52,625 bases of DNA from Castellaniella sp. UBA6218 (GCA_002421865.1 DISE01000030.1:1-52625), one strand, 5' to 3'; shown: positions 1 through 8,698, numbered from the stretch's first letter. Numbers and translations are program-made. The notes: generated from the letters alone by a model not told the origin.

Positions 1-561
1 GGCAAGATCCGCGCCATCGGCCTGTCCGAGGTCTCGGCCGCGACGCTGCGGCGGGCGCACGCCGTGCATCCGATCGCCGCCGTCCAAAGTGAATATTCCC
101 TATGGTCGCGCGAAGTCGAGATCGCCGTTCTGCGGGCCTGCCGCGAACTGGGGGCGGCGCTGGTCGCATTCAGCCCGCTGGGGCGGGCGTTCCTGGCCGA
201 CGGTCTGCCCGATATGGCGATGCTGGACGTCGGCGACCTGCGGCGGCGGATGCCGCGTTTCCAGCCCGATGCATTCGCGCGCAACCAGGCACTCCTGGAG
301 CCGATGCGGCGCATGGCCCGGGATCATGGCTGCACGCCCGGCCAACTGGCGCTGGCCTGGCTGCTGCACCAGGGCGATGACATCATTCCCATCCCCGGGA
401 CGACCCGGCAGGCGCACCTGGAGGAAAACCTCGGCGCGGTCGACGTGCGGCTGGACGAGGCGGCTTGCGAGACGTTGGCGCGGCTGTTCGACCGTGCGCG
501 GGTCGCGGGGGAACGCTATGGCCCCGCCGCGCAGGCGGAAGTCGACACGGAACAGTTTTAA
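1..561 (+). CDS. Aldo/keto reductase, C-terminal part (5' end outside window)
   Basis: This is the last 186 residues of an NAD(P)H-dependent aldo/keto reductase, a TIM-barrel enzyme that reduces aldehydes and ketones. The frame is open from base 1 and begins GKIRAIGLSE, the strand that usually follows the catalytic region. It continues through QSEYSLWSREVE, FSPLGRAFL and the cofactor-binding stretch IPIPGTTRQAHLEENLGA, all typical of the YakC/Tas-like subgroup. The catalytic Tyr and Lys lie upstream of the window. A strong Shine-Dalgarno for the next gene begins right after the TAA, so the two are probably co-transcribed. The substrate is unknown; proximity to the aromatic pathway suggests an aldehyde, but this is inference. 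Confidence 0.88.
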   Translation, partial: GKIRAIGLSEVSAATLRRAHAVHPIAAVQSEYSLWSREVEIAVLRACRELGAALVAFSPLGRAFLADGLPDMAMLDVGDLRRRMPRFQPDAFARNQALLEPMRRMARDHGCTPGQLALAWLLHQGDDIIPIPGTTRQAHLEENLGAVDVRLDEAACETLARLFDRARVAGERYGPAAQAEVDTEQF

Positions 562-578
562 AAGGAGCTTCGAAAGCG

Positions 579-1472
579 ATGCAAGGCACTCGACTGGGTT
601 TGATCGGCTATGGCGAGGTCGGCGGCATTTTCTGCGCCGGCCTGAAAGCGCAGGTGGACAGCGTCCATGCCTGGGACCTGAAACTGGCCGATGCGGCCTC
701 GGCGGCGCCGCTGCGTGAGCGCGCGGCGCGCGATGGCGTCGTCCTGTGCGATTCGGCGGCGGCGCTGTGCGCGGCCGCCGATCTGGTGATTTCCGCCGTC
801 ACCGCCTCGAACACCGTGGCGGTGGCGCGCGAGGCGGCTGCGCAGCTGCGGCCGGGCACCATCTTTCTGGATCTGAATTCCGCCTCGCCGGGGGCCAAGC
901 GCGAGGCCGCCGGGCTGATCGAGGCTGCGGGCGGACGCTACGTCGAGGCGGGTGTGATGACCTCCGTTCCGCCCTATGGCATCCGGGTACCCATGCTCCT
1001 GGGCGGACCGCATGCCGAAGCCCTTGCGCGACGGCTGTGCGCCTTCGGCATGGACGCCAGCGTCGTGTCCTCCGAACTGGGCGTGGCCTCGGCGATCAAG
1101 ATGTGCCGCAGCGTGATGATCAAGGGCCTGGAGGCCCTGGTGATCGAAAGCTACACGGCCGCGCGTGCCTACGGCGTCGAGGACTATGTGCTGCCCACGC
1201 TGCAGGAGACCTTTCCGTCCATCGACTGGACGGAGCAGGGCCGCTATTTTTACAGCCGTGTCGTGCAGCACGGCCGCCGCCGCGCCGAGGAAATGCGCGA
1301 GGTCGCCAATACCGTGCGCGAGGCCGGCTTCGAACCCTGGATGGCCGCCGCGACCGCCGAAAAACAGGACTGGGTCGCCGGGCTGGCCGCCCAGGGCTTG
1401 TTTGCGGACATCGAGGCGGCGGGCGGCTGGCAGGCCTATGCGGACCGGCTGATCGCCCAGGCCCGTTCCTGA
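579..1472 (+). CDS. NAD(P)-dependent oxidoreductase, 6PGDH-like with DUF1932-type C-terminus
   Basis: A 297-residue predicted dehydrogenase or reductase. The N-terminus LGLIGYGEVGG is a Rossmann GxGxxG dinucleotide site, and FLDLNSASPGAK resembles the 3-hydroxyisobutyrate/6-phosphogluconate dehydrogenase family. The conserved lysine is in the helix ASAIKMCRSVMIKGLEAL, and the remaining C-terminal half fits the DUF1932 all-helical domain. The start is ATG 579, preceded by AAGGAG at 562-567; the frame is open further upstream but has no better site. It follows the aldo/keto reductase by 17 bases and converges on the LysR gene. Related proteins often occur beside aromatic catabolic genes, but the substrate cannot be read from sequence. 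Confidence 0.85.
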   Translation: MQGTRLGLIGYGEVGGIFCAGLKAQVDSVHAWDLKLADAASAAPLRERAARDGVVLCDSAAALCAAADLVISAVTASNTVAVAREAAAQLRPGTIFLDLNSASPGAKREAAGLIEAAGGRYVEAGVMTSVPPYGIRVPMLLGGPHAEALARRLCAFGMDASVVSSELGVASAIKMCRSVMIKGLEALVIESYTAARAYGVEDYVLPTLQETFPSIDWTEQGRYFYSRVVQHGRRRAEEMREVANTVREAGFEPWMAAATAEKQDWVAGLAAQGLFADIEAAGGWQAYADRLIAQARS

Positions 1473-1488
1473 GTGTCCCGTGCCCGGC

Positions 1489-2403
1489 TCAGGCGGTCTG
1501 GGTCATCGCCGGCGGATACACCTGCCGCACCGTGGTGCGGATCAGCTCCAGCATTGCCTTCTGGGTCAGGGTCGTGATCCGGCCCGCCGCCGTCGCCAGA
1601 TACAGGCGGCTGCGCAGCTCGGGCTGGACGATGGGCCGGATGTGGTAGCGGTCCGGCTGGGCGGAGGTCAGGACGGCGTGTTCTGTCAGGATGGCGTAGC
1701 CCGTGCCGTCGGCCACCAGGTCCAGGATCGCCTGGACGCTGTCGATTTCCAGGCGGATGTTCGGGCGGGCGCCGATGAGCGCCATGTCCGATTCCAGCAG
1801 CATGCGCACGGTGTGGGGCCGGTTCGGAATGATCAGCGGGATATGGACCAGCGCGTGCAGGGGCAGCGGCTGGTCCGACGGGTGCGGCCCCCGGGTGCCG
1901 ACGAGATACAGCCGTTCGCTGGTCAGCGGCGACAAGTCCAGGTCGGCCGAGGGCGAGGGGTTGTACATCAGGGCGATGTCCAGACGGCCCGCCAGCAGCC
2001 ATTCCTGCATGACCAGGGACAGGCCCTCGCTGATCGACAGACTGGCGTTCGGCAGCCGCTTGCGGAATTGCCGCGTCAGTTCCACCGCCATCATCTTCGA
2101 GGCGCTGGGCGCGATGCCCAGGGCCACCCGGCCCGCCAGTGCGCCTTGAACACGGCCCATGTCCTCCTTGGCGCGCTCGACCTGGTGCAGGATGCCCCGG
2201 CAGTGCTCCAGCAGCAGCTTGCCGGCCTCGGTGGTGGTGACGCCGCGTCCGTTGCGGTTCAGCAGGTTCTGGCGCAGCTCGACCTCCAGCATGCGGACTT
2301 GCCGGCTGAGGGCCGGCTGGGCGATGTTCAGCGCGTGCGAAGCCTGGGTGAAGCTGCCCAGCTCGGCGACGCGCATGAAGTATTCCAGTTGTTTCAGATC
2401 CAT
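1489..2403 (-). CDS. LysR-family regulator, divergent from the protocatechuate operon (PmdR-like position)
   Basis: A 304-residue LysR-type transcriptional regulator. The N-terminal winged helix-turn-helix (about residues 1-60) includes FTQASHALNIAQPALSRQV. The rest is a periplasmic-binding-like effector domain (about 90-300). It is transcribed away from the 4-oxalomesaconate tautomerase gene, with 149 bases between the starts. This is the classical arrangement for a LysR activator of a catabolic operon, as for pmdR in Comamonas. The likely coinducer is protocatechuate or a ring-cleavage intermediate (inference). The N-terminal sequence also resembles Nac/CbbR-like members, so the family assignment is firm but the effector is not. 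Confidence 0.9.
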   Translation of the reverse strand: MDLKQLEYFMRVAELGSFTQASHALNIAQPALSRQVRMLEVELRQNLLNRNGRGVTTTEAGKLLLEHCRGILHQVERAKEDMGRVQGALAGRVALGIAPSASKMMAVELTRQFRKRLPNASLSISEGLSLVMQEWLLAGRLDIALMYNPSPSADLDLSPLTSERLYLVGTRGPHPSDQPLPLHALVHIPLIIPNRPHTVRMLLESDMALIGARPNIRLEIDSVQAILDLVADGTGYAILTEHAVLTSAQPDRYHIRPIVQPELRSRLYLATAAGRITTLTQKAMLELIRTTVRQVYPPAMTQTA

Positions 2404-2460
2404 GGCGTGCGGCTCATGCTAGGGTTTACCCTCTAATCTGGCATTGAATCATAGGCATCA

Positions 2461-2482
2461 TATCATTTCGGCATAGCTGATA
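2461..2482. promoter_or_regulatory. Candidate LysR operator: TATCA-N12-TGATA inverted repeat
   Basis: A perfect 5-bp inverted repeat with a 12-base spacer sits in the divergent LysR/tautomerase region. Its centre is about 60 bases upstream of the transcription start implied by the candidate -10 at 2520-2525. LysR activators typically bind their recognition site near -65. A GC-rich palindrome, GCGC-TTAT-GCGC, lies between it and the -10. The operator role is inferred from position and symmetry. Confidence 0.45.
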
Positions 2483-2519
2483 GTGGGCCTGGGCGCTTAT
2501 GCGCGGGGCGCCGCGCGTC

Positions 2520-2525
2520 CATAAT
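2520..2525 (+). promoter_or_regulatory. Candidate -10 element (CATAAT) of the protocatechuate operon
   Basis: CATAAT matches TATAAT at five of six positions and lies 28 bases before the first codon of the operon. No good -35 is seen 16-18 bases upstream (TTATGC at about 2498), which fits an activator-dependent promoter. Low certainty. Confidence 0.35.
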
Positions 2526-2552
2526 AGGTCTCATCAAGCACAGTGTGGTGAC

Positions 2553-3692
2553 ATGATGCAGAAACCCATTCCGGCCTTGTTCATGCGCGGCGGCACATCG
2601 CGCGGGCCGTTCTTCCTGGAATCCGATCTGCCATCGGACACGGCGGCGCGCGACCGCGTGCTGCTGGCGGTCATGGGTTCTCCCGACCGGCGCCAGATCG
2701 ACGGCCTGGGCGGCGCCCATCCGCTCACCAGCAAAGTCGGCATCGTGCGGCCCGGCACGACGCCGGGCGTGGATCTGGAATTCCTGTTCGCGCAGTTGCA
2801 GCCCGACCGCGACACGGTCGACACGACGGCCAATTGCGGCAACATGCTGGCGGCGGTCGTGCCCTTCGCGCTGGAGCGCGGCCTGATCCGGGCCCAGGGC
2901 GACGAGACCACCGCCCGCGTGCTGACCCGCAACACCGGCATGCAATGCGACATCACCGTCCAGACACCGATGACGCCCGAAGGTCGTCAGGTGTCCTACG
3001 AGGGCGACGCGCGCATCGATGGGGTGCCCGGCCGCTCGGCGCCGATCACCATCAATTTCCTGGATACGGCCGGCTCGGTCTGCTCGGGGCTGTTGCCCAC
3101 CGGCCGCGTGCGTGACCGGGTGCGCGTCGAGCCGCCGGCCGGCGCCGATTTCGAGGCTTTCGAGATCGAGGTCACCTGCATTGACAACGGCATGCCGCTG
3201 GTGCTGTTCCGGGCCGGCGACGTGGGCTGCACGGGGCATGAAACCCCGGCCGAACTGAACGCCGACCAGGCGCTGAAGGCCCGCATCGAGGCCCTGCGGT
3301 TGCTCACGGGCGAGCTGATGGGTCTGGGGGACGTGTCGGGGCGCAACTACCCCAAGATGACCCTGGTGTCCGCTCCCCTGCAGGGCGGGGCGGTCAATAC
3401 CCGCAGCTTCATCCCGCATGTCTGTCACGAGGCCATCGGCGTGCTGGCGGCGGTGACGGTGGGCACCGCCTGCGTCCTGGAAGGCTCCGTGCCGCATGAT
3501 CTGGCGCGTCTGCCGGAAGGCGCGCGCAAGGCGGTGTCGATCGAGCACCCTAGCGGCGAGTTCACGGTCGAACTGGAAATCGATCCCCAGGATCCCCAGA
3601 AGGTCGTGCGCGCGGCGCTGCTGCGCACCGCGCGGCTCATCATGCGCGGCGAAGCGATGGTGCCGGCCTCGGCCTGGGCCCAGGCGCGCTGA
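2553..3692 (+). CDS. galD: 4-oxalomesaconate tautomerase (PrpF/GalD family, PmdU)
   Basis: A 379-residue PrpF-family isomerase. It converts keto and enol forms of 4-oxalomesaconate so that the hydratase can use the product of PDC hydrolysis. Family marks are FMRGGTSRG near the N-terminus, GLGGAHPLTSK, the TANCGNML loop with its conserved cysteine, and LDTAGSVCSGLLPTG. Two adjacent ATGs (2553, 2556) are possible starts; I chose the first. The Shine-Dalgarno is weak. The frame extends upstream to 2499, but those residues fall in the promoter and are not family-like. It is the first gene of the operon, as pmdU is in Comamonas. A related PrpF aconitate isomerase is less likely because of the neighbours. 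Confidence 0.9.
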   Translation: MMQKPIPALFMRGGTSRGPFFLESDLPSDTAARDRVLLAVMGSPDRRQIDGLGGAHPLTSKVGIVRPGTTPGVDLEFLFAQLQPDRDTVDTTANCGNMLAAVVPFALERGLIRAQGDETTARVLTRNTGMQCDITVQTPMTPEGRQVSYEGDARIDGVPGRSAPITINFLDTAGSVCSGLLPTGRVRDRVRVEPPAGADFEAFEIEVTCIDNGMPLVLFRAGDVGCTGHETPAELNADQALKARIEALRLLTGELMGLGDVSGRNYPKMTLVSAPLQGGAVNTRSFIPHVCHEAIGVLAAVTVGTACVLEGSVPHDLARLPEGARKAVSIEHPSGEFTVELEIDPQDPQKVVRAALLRTARLIMRGEAMVPASAWAQAR

Positions 3693-3734
3693 TCTTCCTG
3701 GATACGTCGTCACACAGAAAAGGAATCGTAGGAC

Positions 3735-4778
3735 ATGAGCAGAAAACCCCTGATCATCGATTGCCACGGCCACTACACGACCGCGCCGCAGGCGCTGGCC
3801 GATTGGCGCGACCGGCAGATCGCCGGCATCCAGGATCCGGCGCTGCGACCCAGCCCGTCGGACCTGCGCATCGACGACGATGCGCTGCGCGAAAGCATCG
3901 AAGCCAACCAGTTGCGCCTGATGCGCGAACGCGGCTCCGACCTGACGATCTTCTCGCCGCGCGCCAGCTTCATGGCGCACCACATCGGCGACTTCCAGGT
4001 GTCCAGCACGTGGGCGGCGATCTGCAACGAACTCTGCCACCGGGTCGCGACACTGTTTCCCGACCAATTCGTCATGGCAGCGATGCTGCCGCAGTCGCCT
4101 GGCGTCGACCCGGCCACCTGCATCCCGGAACTGGAAAAATGCGTCAAGGAGTATGGCGCGGTGGGGATCAACCTGAACCCGGACCCGTCGGGCGGTCACT
4201 GGACTTCGCCGCCGCTGTCGGACCGGTCCTGGTACCCCATCTATGAAAAGATGGTGGAATACGACATCCCGGCGATGATCCACGTGTCCACCAGCTGCAA
4301 CCCGTGCTTCCACACCACGGGCTCGCACTACCTGAATGCCGACACCACGGCCTTCATGCAGTGCCTGACCTCGGACCTGTTCAAGGACTTTCCGACCCTG
4401 CGCTTCGTGATCCCGCACGGCGGCGGCGCGGCGCCCTATCACTGGGGCCGTTTCCGCGGCCTTGCCCAGGCGCTGAAAAAGCCCCTGCTGGACGAGCATC
4501 TGCTGAACAATGTGTTCTTCGACACCTGCGTCTATCACCAGCCGGGCATAGACCTGTTGACCCGCGTGATCCCGGTGAAGAATGTCCTGTTCGCTTCCGA
4601 GATGATCGGCGCGGTGCGCGGCATCGATCCCGAGACCGGGCACCATTTCGACGACACGAAACGCTATATCGAGGCGGCCGCGACGCTCAGCGACGCCGAC
4701 CGCTTCCAGATCTACGAGGGCAACGCGCGCCGCGTGTATCCGCGCCTGGACGCCGCCCTGAAGGCCAAGGGCCTGTAA
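3735..4778 (+). CDS. ligJ: 4-oxalomesaconate hydratase (LigJ/PmdE)
   Basis: A 347-residue amidohydrolase-superfamily hydratase that adds water to 4-oxalomesaconate to form 4-carboxy-4-hydroxy-2-oxoadipate. It has the metal HxH at residues 11-13 (DCHGHY), AMIHVS and IPHGGGAAPYHWGR in mid-protein, and a glutamate in FASEM near residue 289. Related decarboxylases have an aspartate there; glutamate is the LigJ-type choice. Length agrees with LigJ (about 340 residues). AGGA-rich ribosome-binding sequence precedes the ATG. It lies 42 bases after the tautomerase and 20 bases before the aldolase in the same operon. Confidence 0.93.
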   Translation: MSRKPLIIDCHGHYTTAPQALADWRDRQIAGIQDPALRPSPSDLRIDDDALRESIEANQLRLMRERGSDLTIFSPRASFMAHHIGDFQVSSTWAAICNELCHRVATLFPDQFVMAAMLPQSPGVDPATCIPELEKCVKEYGAVGINLNPDPSGGHWTSPPLSDRSWYPIYEKMVEYDIPAMIHVSTSCNPCFHTTGSHYLNADTTAFMQCLTSDLFKDFPTLRFVIPHGGGAAPYHWGRFRGLAQALKKPLLDEHLLNNVFFDTCVYHQPGIDLLTRVIPVKNVLFASEMIGAVRGIDPETGHHFDDTKRYIEAAATLSDADRFQIYEGNARRVYPRLDAALKAKGL

Positions 4779-4798
4779 ACCCCAGGAGAAAGACGGAC

Positions 4799-5494
4799 AT
4801 GAGCATTCCCCTCAACCAGCTCGGCATCGTCCACCGCACGATCCAGCGCGCCGATCCCGCAGCCGTCGAACAGCTTTCGCGCTTCGGCGTGGCGACCATC
4901 CACGAGGCCATGGGCCGCGTCGGCCTGATGAAGCCCTACATGCGTCCTGTCTGGCGCGGCGCGCGGATGTGCGGCACGGCGGTGACCGTGCTGCTGCAGC
5001 CGGGCGACAACTGGATGCTGCACGTGGCCGCCGAACAGATCCGGCCTGGCGACGTGGTCGTGGCCGGCTGCACCGCCGACAGCACCGACGGCTTCTTCGG
5101 CGACCTGCTGGCCACATCGTTCAAGGCGCGCGGCGCGCGCGGCCTGATCATCGACGGCGGAGTGCGCGACGTCGACACCCTGGAATCCATGGACTTTCCG
5201 GTGTTCAGCCGCGCCATCAGTTCCAAGGGCACCATCAAGGCCACCCTGGGCTCGGTCAACATCCCCGTGGTGTGCGCCGGAGCTCAGGTGAATCCGGGCG
5301 ATGTGGTGGTGGCCGACACCGATGGCGTGGTCGTCGTGCCCGCCGCCGTCGCCGCCCAGGTCGCCGCCAAGGCCCAGGCCCGCGAAGACAACGAAGGCGC
5401 CAAGCGCGAGATCTTCGCTTCGGGCGTGCTGGGACTGGATTACTACAAGATGCGCGAAGGCCTGGAAAAGGCCGGGCTGAAGTACATCGACTGA
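4799..5494 (+). CDS. ligK: 4-carboxy-4-hydroxy-2-oxoadipate aldolase / oxaloacetate decarboxylase (LigK/PmdF)
   Basis: A 231-residue class II pyruvate aldolase of the RraA/HMG-aldolase fold. It cleaves 4-carboxy-4-hydroxy-2-oxoadipate to pyruvate and oxaloacetate, the last step of the pathway. The diagnostic D-x20-R-D motif is exact: D of GDLLA, then twenty residues, then RD of IDGGVRD. Start ATG 4799 is preceded by AGGAG at 4784-4788; the frame stays open upstream only inside ligJ. RraA itself is ruled out by the complete active-site motif and the operon context. Confidence 0.93.
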   Translation: MSIPLNQLGIVHRTIQRADPAAVEQLSRFGVATIHEAMGRVGLMKPYMRPVWRGARMCGTAVTVLLQPGDNWMLHVAAEQIRPGDVVVAGCTADSTDGFFGDLLATSFKARGARGLIIDGGVRDVDTLESMDFPVFSRAISSKGTIKATLGSVNIPVVCAGAQVNPGDVVVADTDGVVVVPAAVAAQVAAKAQAREDNEGAKREIFASGVLGLDYYKMREGLEKAGLKYID

Positions 5495-5503
5495 GGACTC
5501 ACG

Positions 5504-6421
5504 ATGACGACCGTCGAAACCTTCACCAAGACCCCGGGCTGGCTGGATTATTACGATGGCCCGAGCCGGCCGCGCTTCCGCCTGCCCGCCGGCGCTGTGG
5601 ACGCCCATTGCCATGTGTTCGGCCCCGGCGCGGTGTTCCCCTACGCGCCGGAGCGCAAGTACACGCCTTGCGACGCGCCCAAGGAAGCCTTGTTCGCCCT
5701 GCGCGATCACTTGGGCTTCGAGAAGAACGTGATCGTGCAGGCGACCTGCCACGGCACCGACAATCGCGCCCTGGTCGACGCGCTGCGCGCGTCCGGCGGC
5801 CGGGCGCGCGGGGTGGCGACCGTCTCGCGCGACGTCACCGACGCCGAACTGCGGGACATGCACGAGGCCGGCGTGCGCGGCACGCGCTTCAATTTCGTCA
5901 AGCGCCTGGCCGATTTCACGCCGCGTGAAGTGCTCGCCGAGATCGCCGCGCGCATCGCCCCGCTGGGCTGGCATGTGGTGGTCTACTTCGAGGCCCAGGA
6001 TCTGCCCGAACTCTACGATTTTTTCACCACGCTGCCGACCACGGTGGTGGTCGACCATATGGGCCGGCCCGATGTGACGAAACCCGTGGACGGTCCGGAG
6101 TTCGGCCTGTTCATGCGGATGATGCGCGAGCACCCGAACGTCTGGAGCAAGGTCAGTTGCCCCGAACGCCTCAGCCAGTCCGGCCCGCCGGCCCTGAACG
6201 GCGAGCAGGACGCCTATCGCGACGTCGTGCCCTTCGCCCGGTGCCTGGTCGAAACCTTTTCCGACCGCGTGCTGTGGGGCACCGACTGGCCGCACCCGAA
6301 CCTGAAGTCCCACATGCCCGACGACGGGCTGCTGGTGGATTACATTCCGCGGATCGCGCCGACGGCCGAACTGCAGCGCAAGCTGCTGGTGGACAATCCG
6401 AACCGCTTGTACTGGAGTTGA
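5504..6421 (+). CDS. ligI: 2-pyrone-4,6-dicarboxylate hydrolase (LigI/PmdD)
   Basis: A 305-residue amidohydrolase that opens the lactone 2-pyrone-4,6-dicarboxylate to 4-oxalomesaconate. The N-terminal VDAHCHVFGPGAVFPY and C-terminal LWGTDWPHPN are characteristic of LigI, including the catalytic aspartate; the family works without a bound metal. VVDHMGRPD lies in mid-protein. It starts nine bases after ligK and ends three bases before ligA, so translation is probably coupled. Confidence 0.95.
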   Translation: MTTVETFTKTPGWLDYYDGPSRPRFRLPAGAVDAHCHVFGPGAVFPYAPERKYTPCDAPKEALFALRDHLGFEKNVIVQATCHGTDNRALVDALRASGGRARGVATVSRDVTDAELRDMHEAGVRGTRFNFVKRLADFTPREVLAEIAARIAPLGWHVVVYFEAQDLPELYDFFTTLPTTVVVDHMGRPDVTKPVDGPEFGLFMRMMREHPNVWSKVSCPERLSQSGPPALNGEQDAYRDVVPFARCLVETFSDRVLWGTDWPHPNLKSHMPDDGLLVDYIPRIAPTAELQRKLLVDNPNRLYWS

Positions 6422-6424
6422 GCC

Positions 6425-6811
6425 ATGTCCCTGAACAAGCCCTATACCGACGTGCCTGGCACGACCATCTTCGACGCCGACCAGTCCCGCAAGGGTTATC
6501 ACCTGAACCAGTTCTGCATGTCGTTGATGAAAGCCGAGAACCGCGACCGGTTCCGCGCCGACGAGCGCGCCTACCTGGATGAGTGGCCCATGACCGAGGA
6601 CCAGAAGCAGGCCGTGCTGGCGCGCGACCTGAACCGCTGCCTGGAACTGGGCGGCAACATCTATTTCCTGGCCAAGCTCGGCGCCACCGACGGGCGTTCC
6701 TTCCAGTACATGGCCGCCAGCATGACCGGCATGACCCAGGAAGAATACGCCGCGATGATGCTGGCCGGCGGCCGGAACATCCAGGGCAATCGCCGCACCG
6801 GAGAAAAATGA
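6425..6811 (+). CDS. ligA: Protocatechuate 4,5-dioxygenase alpha subunit (LigA/PmdA)
   Basis: A 128-residue small subunit of the extradiol dioxygenase that opens protocatechuate between C4 and C5. Family marks are PGTTIFDADQSRKGYHLNQF, the helical FRADERAYLDEW, and GMTQEEYAAMMLAGGR near the C-terminus. The subunit caps the active site of the beta subunit. Its TGA overlaps the beta-subunit start in an ATGA. Confidence 0.96.
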   Translation: MSLNKPYTDVPGTTIFDADQSRKGYHLNQFCMSLMKAENRDRFRADERAYLDEWPMTEDQKQAVLARDLNRCLELGGNIYFLAKLGATDGRSFQYMAASMTGMTQEEYAAMMLAGGRNIQGNRRTGEK

Positions 6812-7686
6812 TCATGAAGCAGACCCATGCCCGCATCAGCGCGAGCGTCTACACCTCGCACGTGCCCGCGATCGGCGCGGCCATCGACCTGGGCAAGACC
6901 GGCAATGACTACTGGGCGCCCCTGTTCAAGGGCTACGAGCCGTCCAGGCAATGGATGAAGGACAACCGCCCCGACGTCATCTTCCTGGTCTACAACGACC
7001 ATGCCACGGCGTTCAGTCTGGAGATGATCCCGACCTTCGCGATCGGCTGCGCGGCGCGGTTCAATCCCGCCGACGAGGGCTGGGGCGCCCGTCCGGTGCC
7101 GCCCGTGATCGGCCACCCGGAACTGGCCGCGCACATCGCCCAGTCGGTGATCCAGCAGGACTTCGACCTGACCATCGTCAACAAGATGGACGTGGACCAC
7201 GGCCTGACCGTGCCCTTGTCGCTGATGTGCGGCCAGCCCGAGGCCTGGCCGTGCCCCGTCATCCCCTTCGCCGTCAACGTGGTGCAGTATCCCGTGCCGT
7301 CGGGGCGCCGCTGCTTCGAACTGGGCCGCGCCATCCGCCGCGCCATCGAAAGCTACGACGAGCCCCTGAACGTGCATATCTGGGGCACGGGCGGCATGAG
7401 CCACCAGTTGCAGGGACCGCGCGCGGGCCTGATCAACCGCGAGTTCGACAACGCCTTCCTGGACCGGCTGATCGCCGACCCCGCCGGCCAGGCGGACGTG
7501 CCGCACATCGACTACGTGCGCGAGGCGGGCTCCGAGGGCATCGAGCTGGTCATGTGGCTGATCGCCCGCGGCGCCATGGCGGACGTGGCGGGCGGCCCTC
7601 CGCCGCGCGTCGCGCACCGCTTCTACCACGTGCCGGCCTCGAACACGGCCGTGGGCCACCTGATCCTGGAGGAACAGCAATCGTGA
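6808..7686 (+). CDS. ligB: Protocatechuate 4,5-dioxygenase beta (catalytic) subunit (LigB/PmdB)
   Basis: The 292-residue catalytic subunit holds non-heme Fe(II). The likely iron ligands are visible: His18 in YTSHVPA, His65 in YNDHAT, and a glutamate in EAGSEGIELVMW. The acid-base histidine is in GTGGMSHQL. With LigA it converts protocatechuate and O2 to 4-carboxy-2-hydroxymuconate-6-semialdehyde. Two starts are possible, ATG 6808 (overlapping the ligA stop) and ATG 6814. GGAG at 6800-6803 is 4 or 10 bases away respectively, so sequence alone does not decide. Its TGA overlaps the GTG start of ligC. Confidence 0.96.
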   Translation: MIMKQTHARISASVYTSHVPAIGAAIDLGKTGNDYWAPLFKGYEPSRQWMKDNRPDVIFLVYNDHATAFSLEMIPTFAIGCAARFNPADEGWGARPVPPVIGHPELAAHIAQSVIQQDFDLTIVNKMDVDHGLTVPLSLMCGQPEAWPCPVIPFAVNVVQYPVPSGRRCFELGRAIRRAIESYDEPLNVHIWGTGGMSHQLQGPRAGLINREFDNAFLDRLIADPAGQADVPHIDYVREAGSEGIELVMWLIARGAMADVAGGPPPRVAHRFYHVPASNTAVGHLILEEQQS

Positions 7687-8657
7687 CCGACCGTACCCTG
7701 AAAGTCGCGCTGGCCGGCGCCGGCGCCTTCGGCATCAAGCACCTGGACGGCATCGCCCGTATCGATGGCGTGGAAGTCGTTTCACTGATCAGCCGGGATC
7801 TGGACAAGACCCGCGCGGTCGCGCAGAAGTACGGCATCGGCCATGCCGCCACCGACCTGGACGAGGCGCTGGCGCGCCCGGAGGTCGACGCCGTGATCCT
7901 GTGCACGCCGACCCAGATGCATGCGGCCCAGGCCATGGCCTGCCTGCGCGTGGGCAAGCATGTCCAGGTCGAGATCCCCATGGCCGATTCCCTGGCGGAC
8001 GCCGAGGCCCTGGTCGCGCTGGCGCGCGAGACCGGCAAGACCGCCATGTGCGGCCATACGCGGCGCTTCAATCCCAGCCATCAGTACGTGCACCAGCGTG
8101 TCGAGCGTGGCGAGTTCCACATCCAGCAGATGGACGTGCAGACGTATTTCTTCCGCCGCACCAACATGAATGCGCTGGGCGAGCCGCGCAGCTGGACCGA
8201 CCACCTGCTGTGGCACCATGCGGCGCACACGGTGGACCTGTTCGCTTACCAGTGCGGCAGCCCCGTCGTGCGGGCCAACGCGGTGCAGGGGCCGATCCAT
8301 CCGGAACTGGGCATCGCCATGGATATGTCGATCCAGCTCCAGGCGGCCAACGGCGCCATCTGCACGCTGTCGCTGAGCTTCAACAACGATGGCCCGCTGG
8401 GAACCTTCTTCCGCTACATCGGCGACACGGCGACCTACATCGCCCGCTACGACGATCTGTTCACAGGCCGCGACGAGGCCATCGACGTCAGCCGCGTGGC
8501 CGTGTCGATGAACGGCATCGAACTGCAGGACCGTGAATTCTTCGCAGCCATCCGCGAAGGTCGGGAGCCGAACGCCAGCGTGGCCCAGGTCCTGCCGTGC
8601 TACCGGGTGCTGCATGATCTCGAGCAGCAACTGTCCGGCCAGTCGGCCCGGGCGTGA
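7683..8657 (+). CDS. ligC: 4-carboxy-2-hydroxymuconate-6-semialdehyde dehydrogenase (LigC/PmdC)
   Basis: A 324-residue Gfo/Idh/MocA-family oxidoreductase that oxidises the ring-cleavage product, in its cyclic hemiacetal form, to 2-pyrone-4,6-dicarboxylate. It has the Rossmann site VALAGAGAFGIKH, the family motif with EIPMADS, and CGHTRRFNPSHQ in the active-site domain. Start is GTG 7683, overlapping the ligB stop as GTGA. The frame continues upstream inside ligB but is not gene-like. It is the last enzyme gene of the run; a 41-base gap with AGGAG separates it from the transporter genes. Confidence 0.94.
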   Translation: MTDRTLKVALAGAGAFGIKHLDGIARIDGVEVVSLISRDLDKTRAVAQKYGIGHAATDLDEALARPEVDAVILCTPTQMHAAQAMACLRVGKHVQVEIPMADSLADAEALVALARETGKTAMCGHTRRFNPSHQYVHQRVERGEFHIQQMDVQTYFFRRTNMNALGEPRSWTDHLLWHHAAHTVDLFAYQCGSPVVRANAVQGPIHPELGIAMDMSIQLQAANGAICTLSLSFNNDGPLGTFFRYIGDTATYIARYDDLFTGRDEAIDVSRVAVSMNGIELQDREFFAAIREGREPNASVAQVLPCYRVLHDLEQQLSGQSARA

Positions 8658-8698
8658 TCCATCCTTCCATTCCTATCCATACCAACAGGAGCGAGACC

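Noticed and set aside
2463..4646. 727-codon minus-strand frame opposite galD and ligJ
   Set aside because: It is a GC-bias shadow: His/Arg/Gln-rich, no domain, and opposite two well-supported pathway genes.
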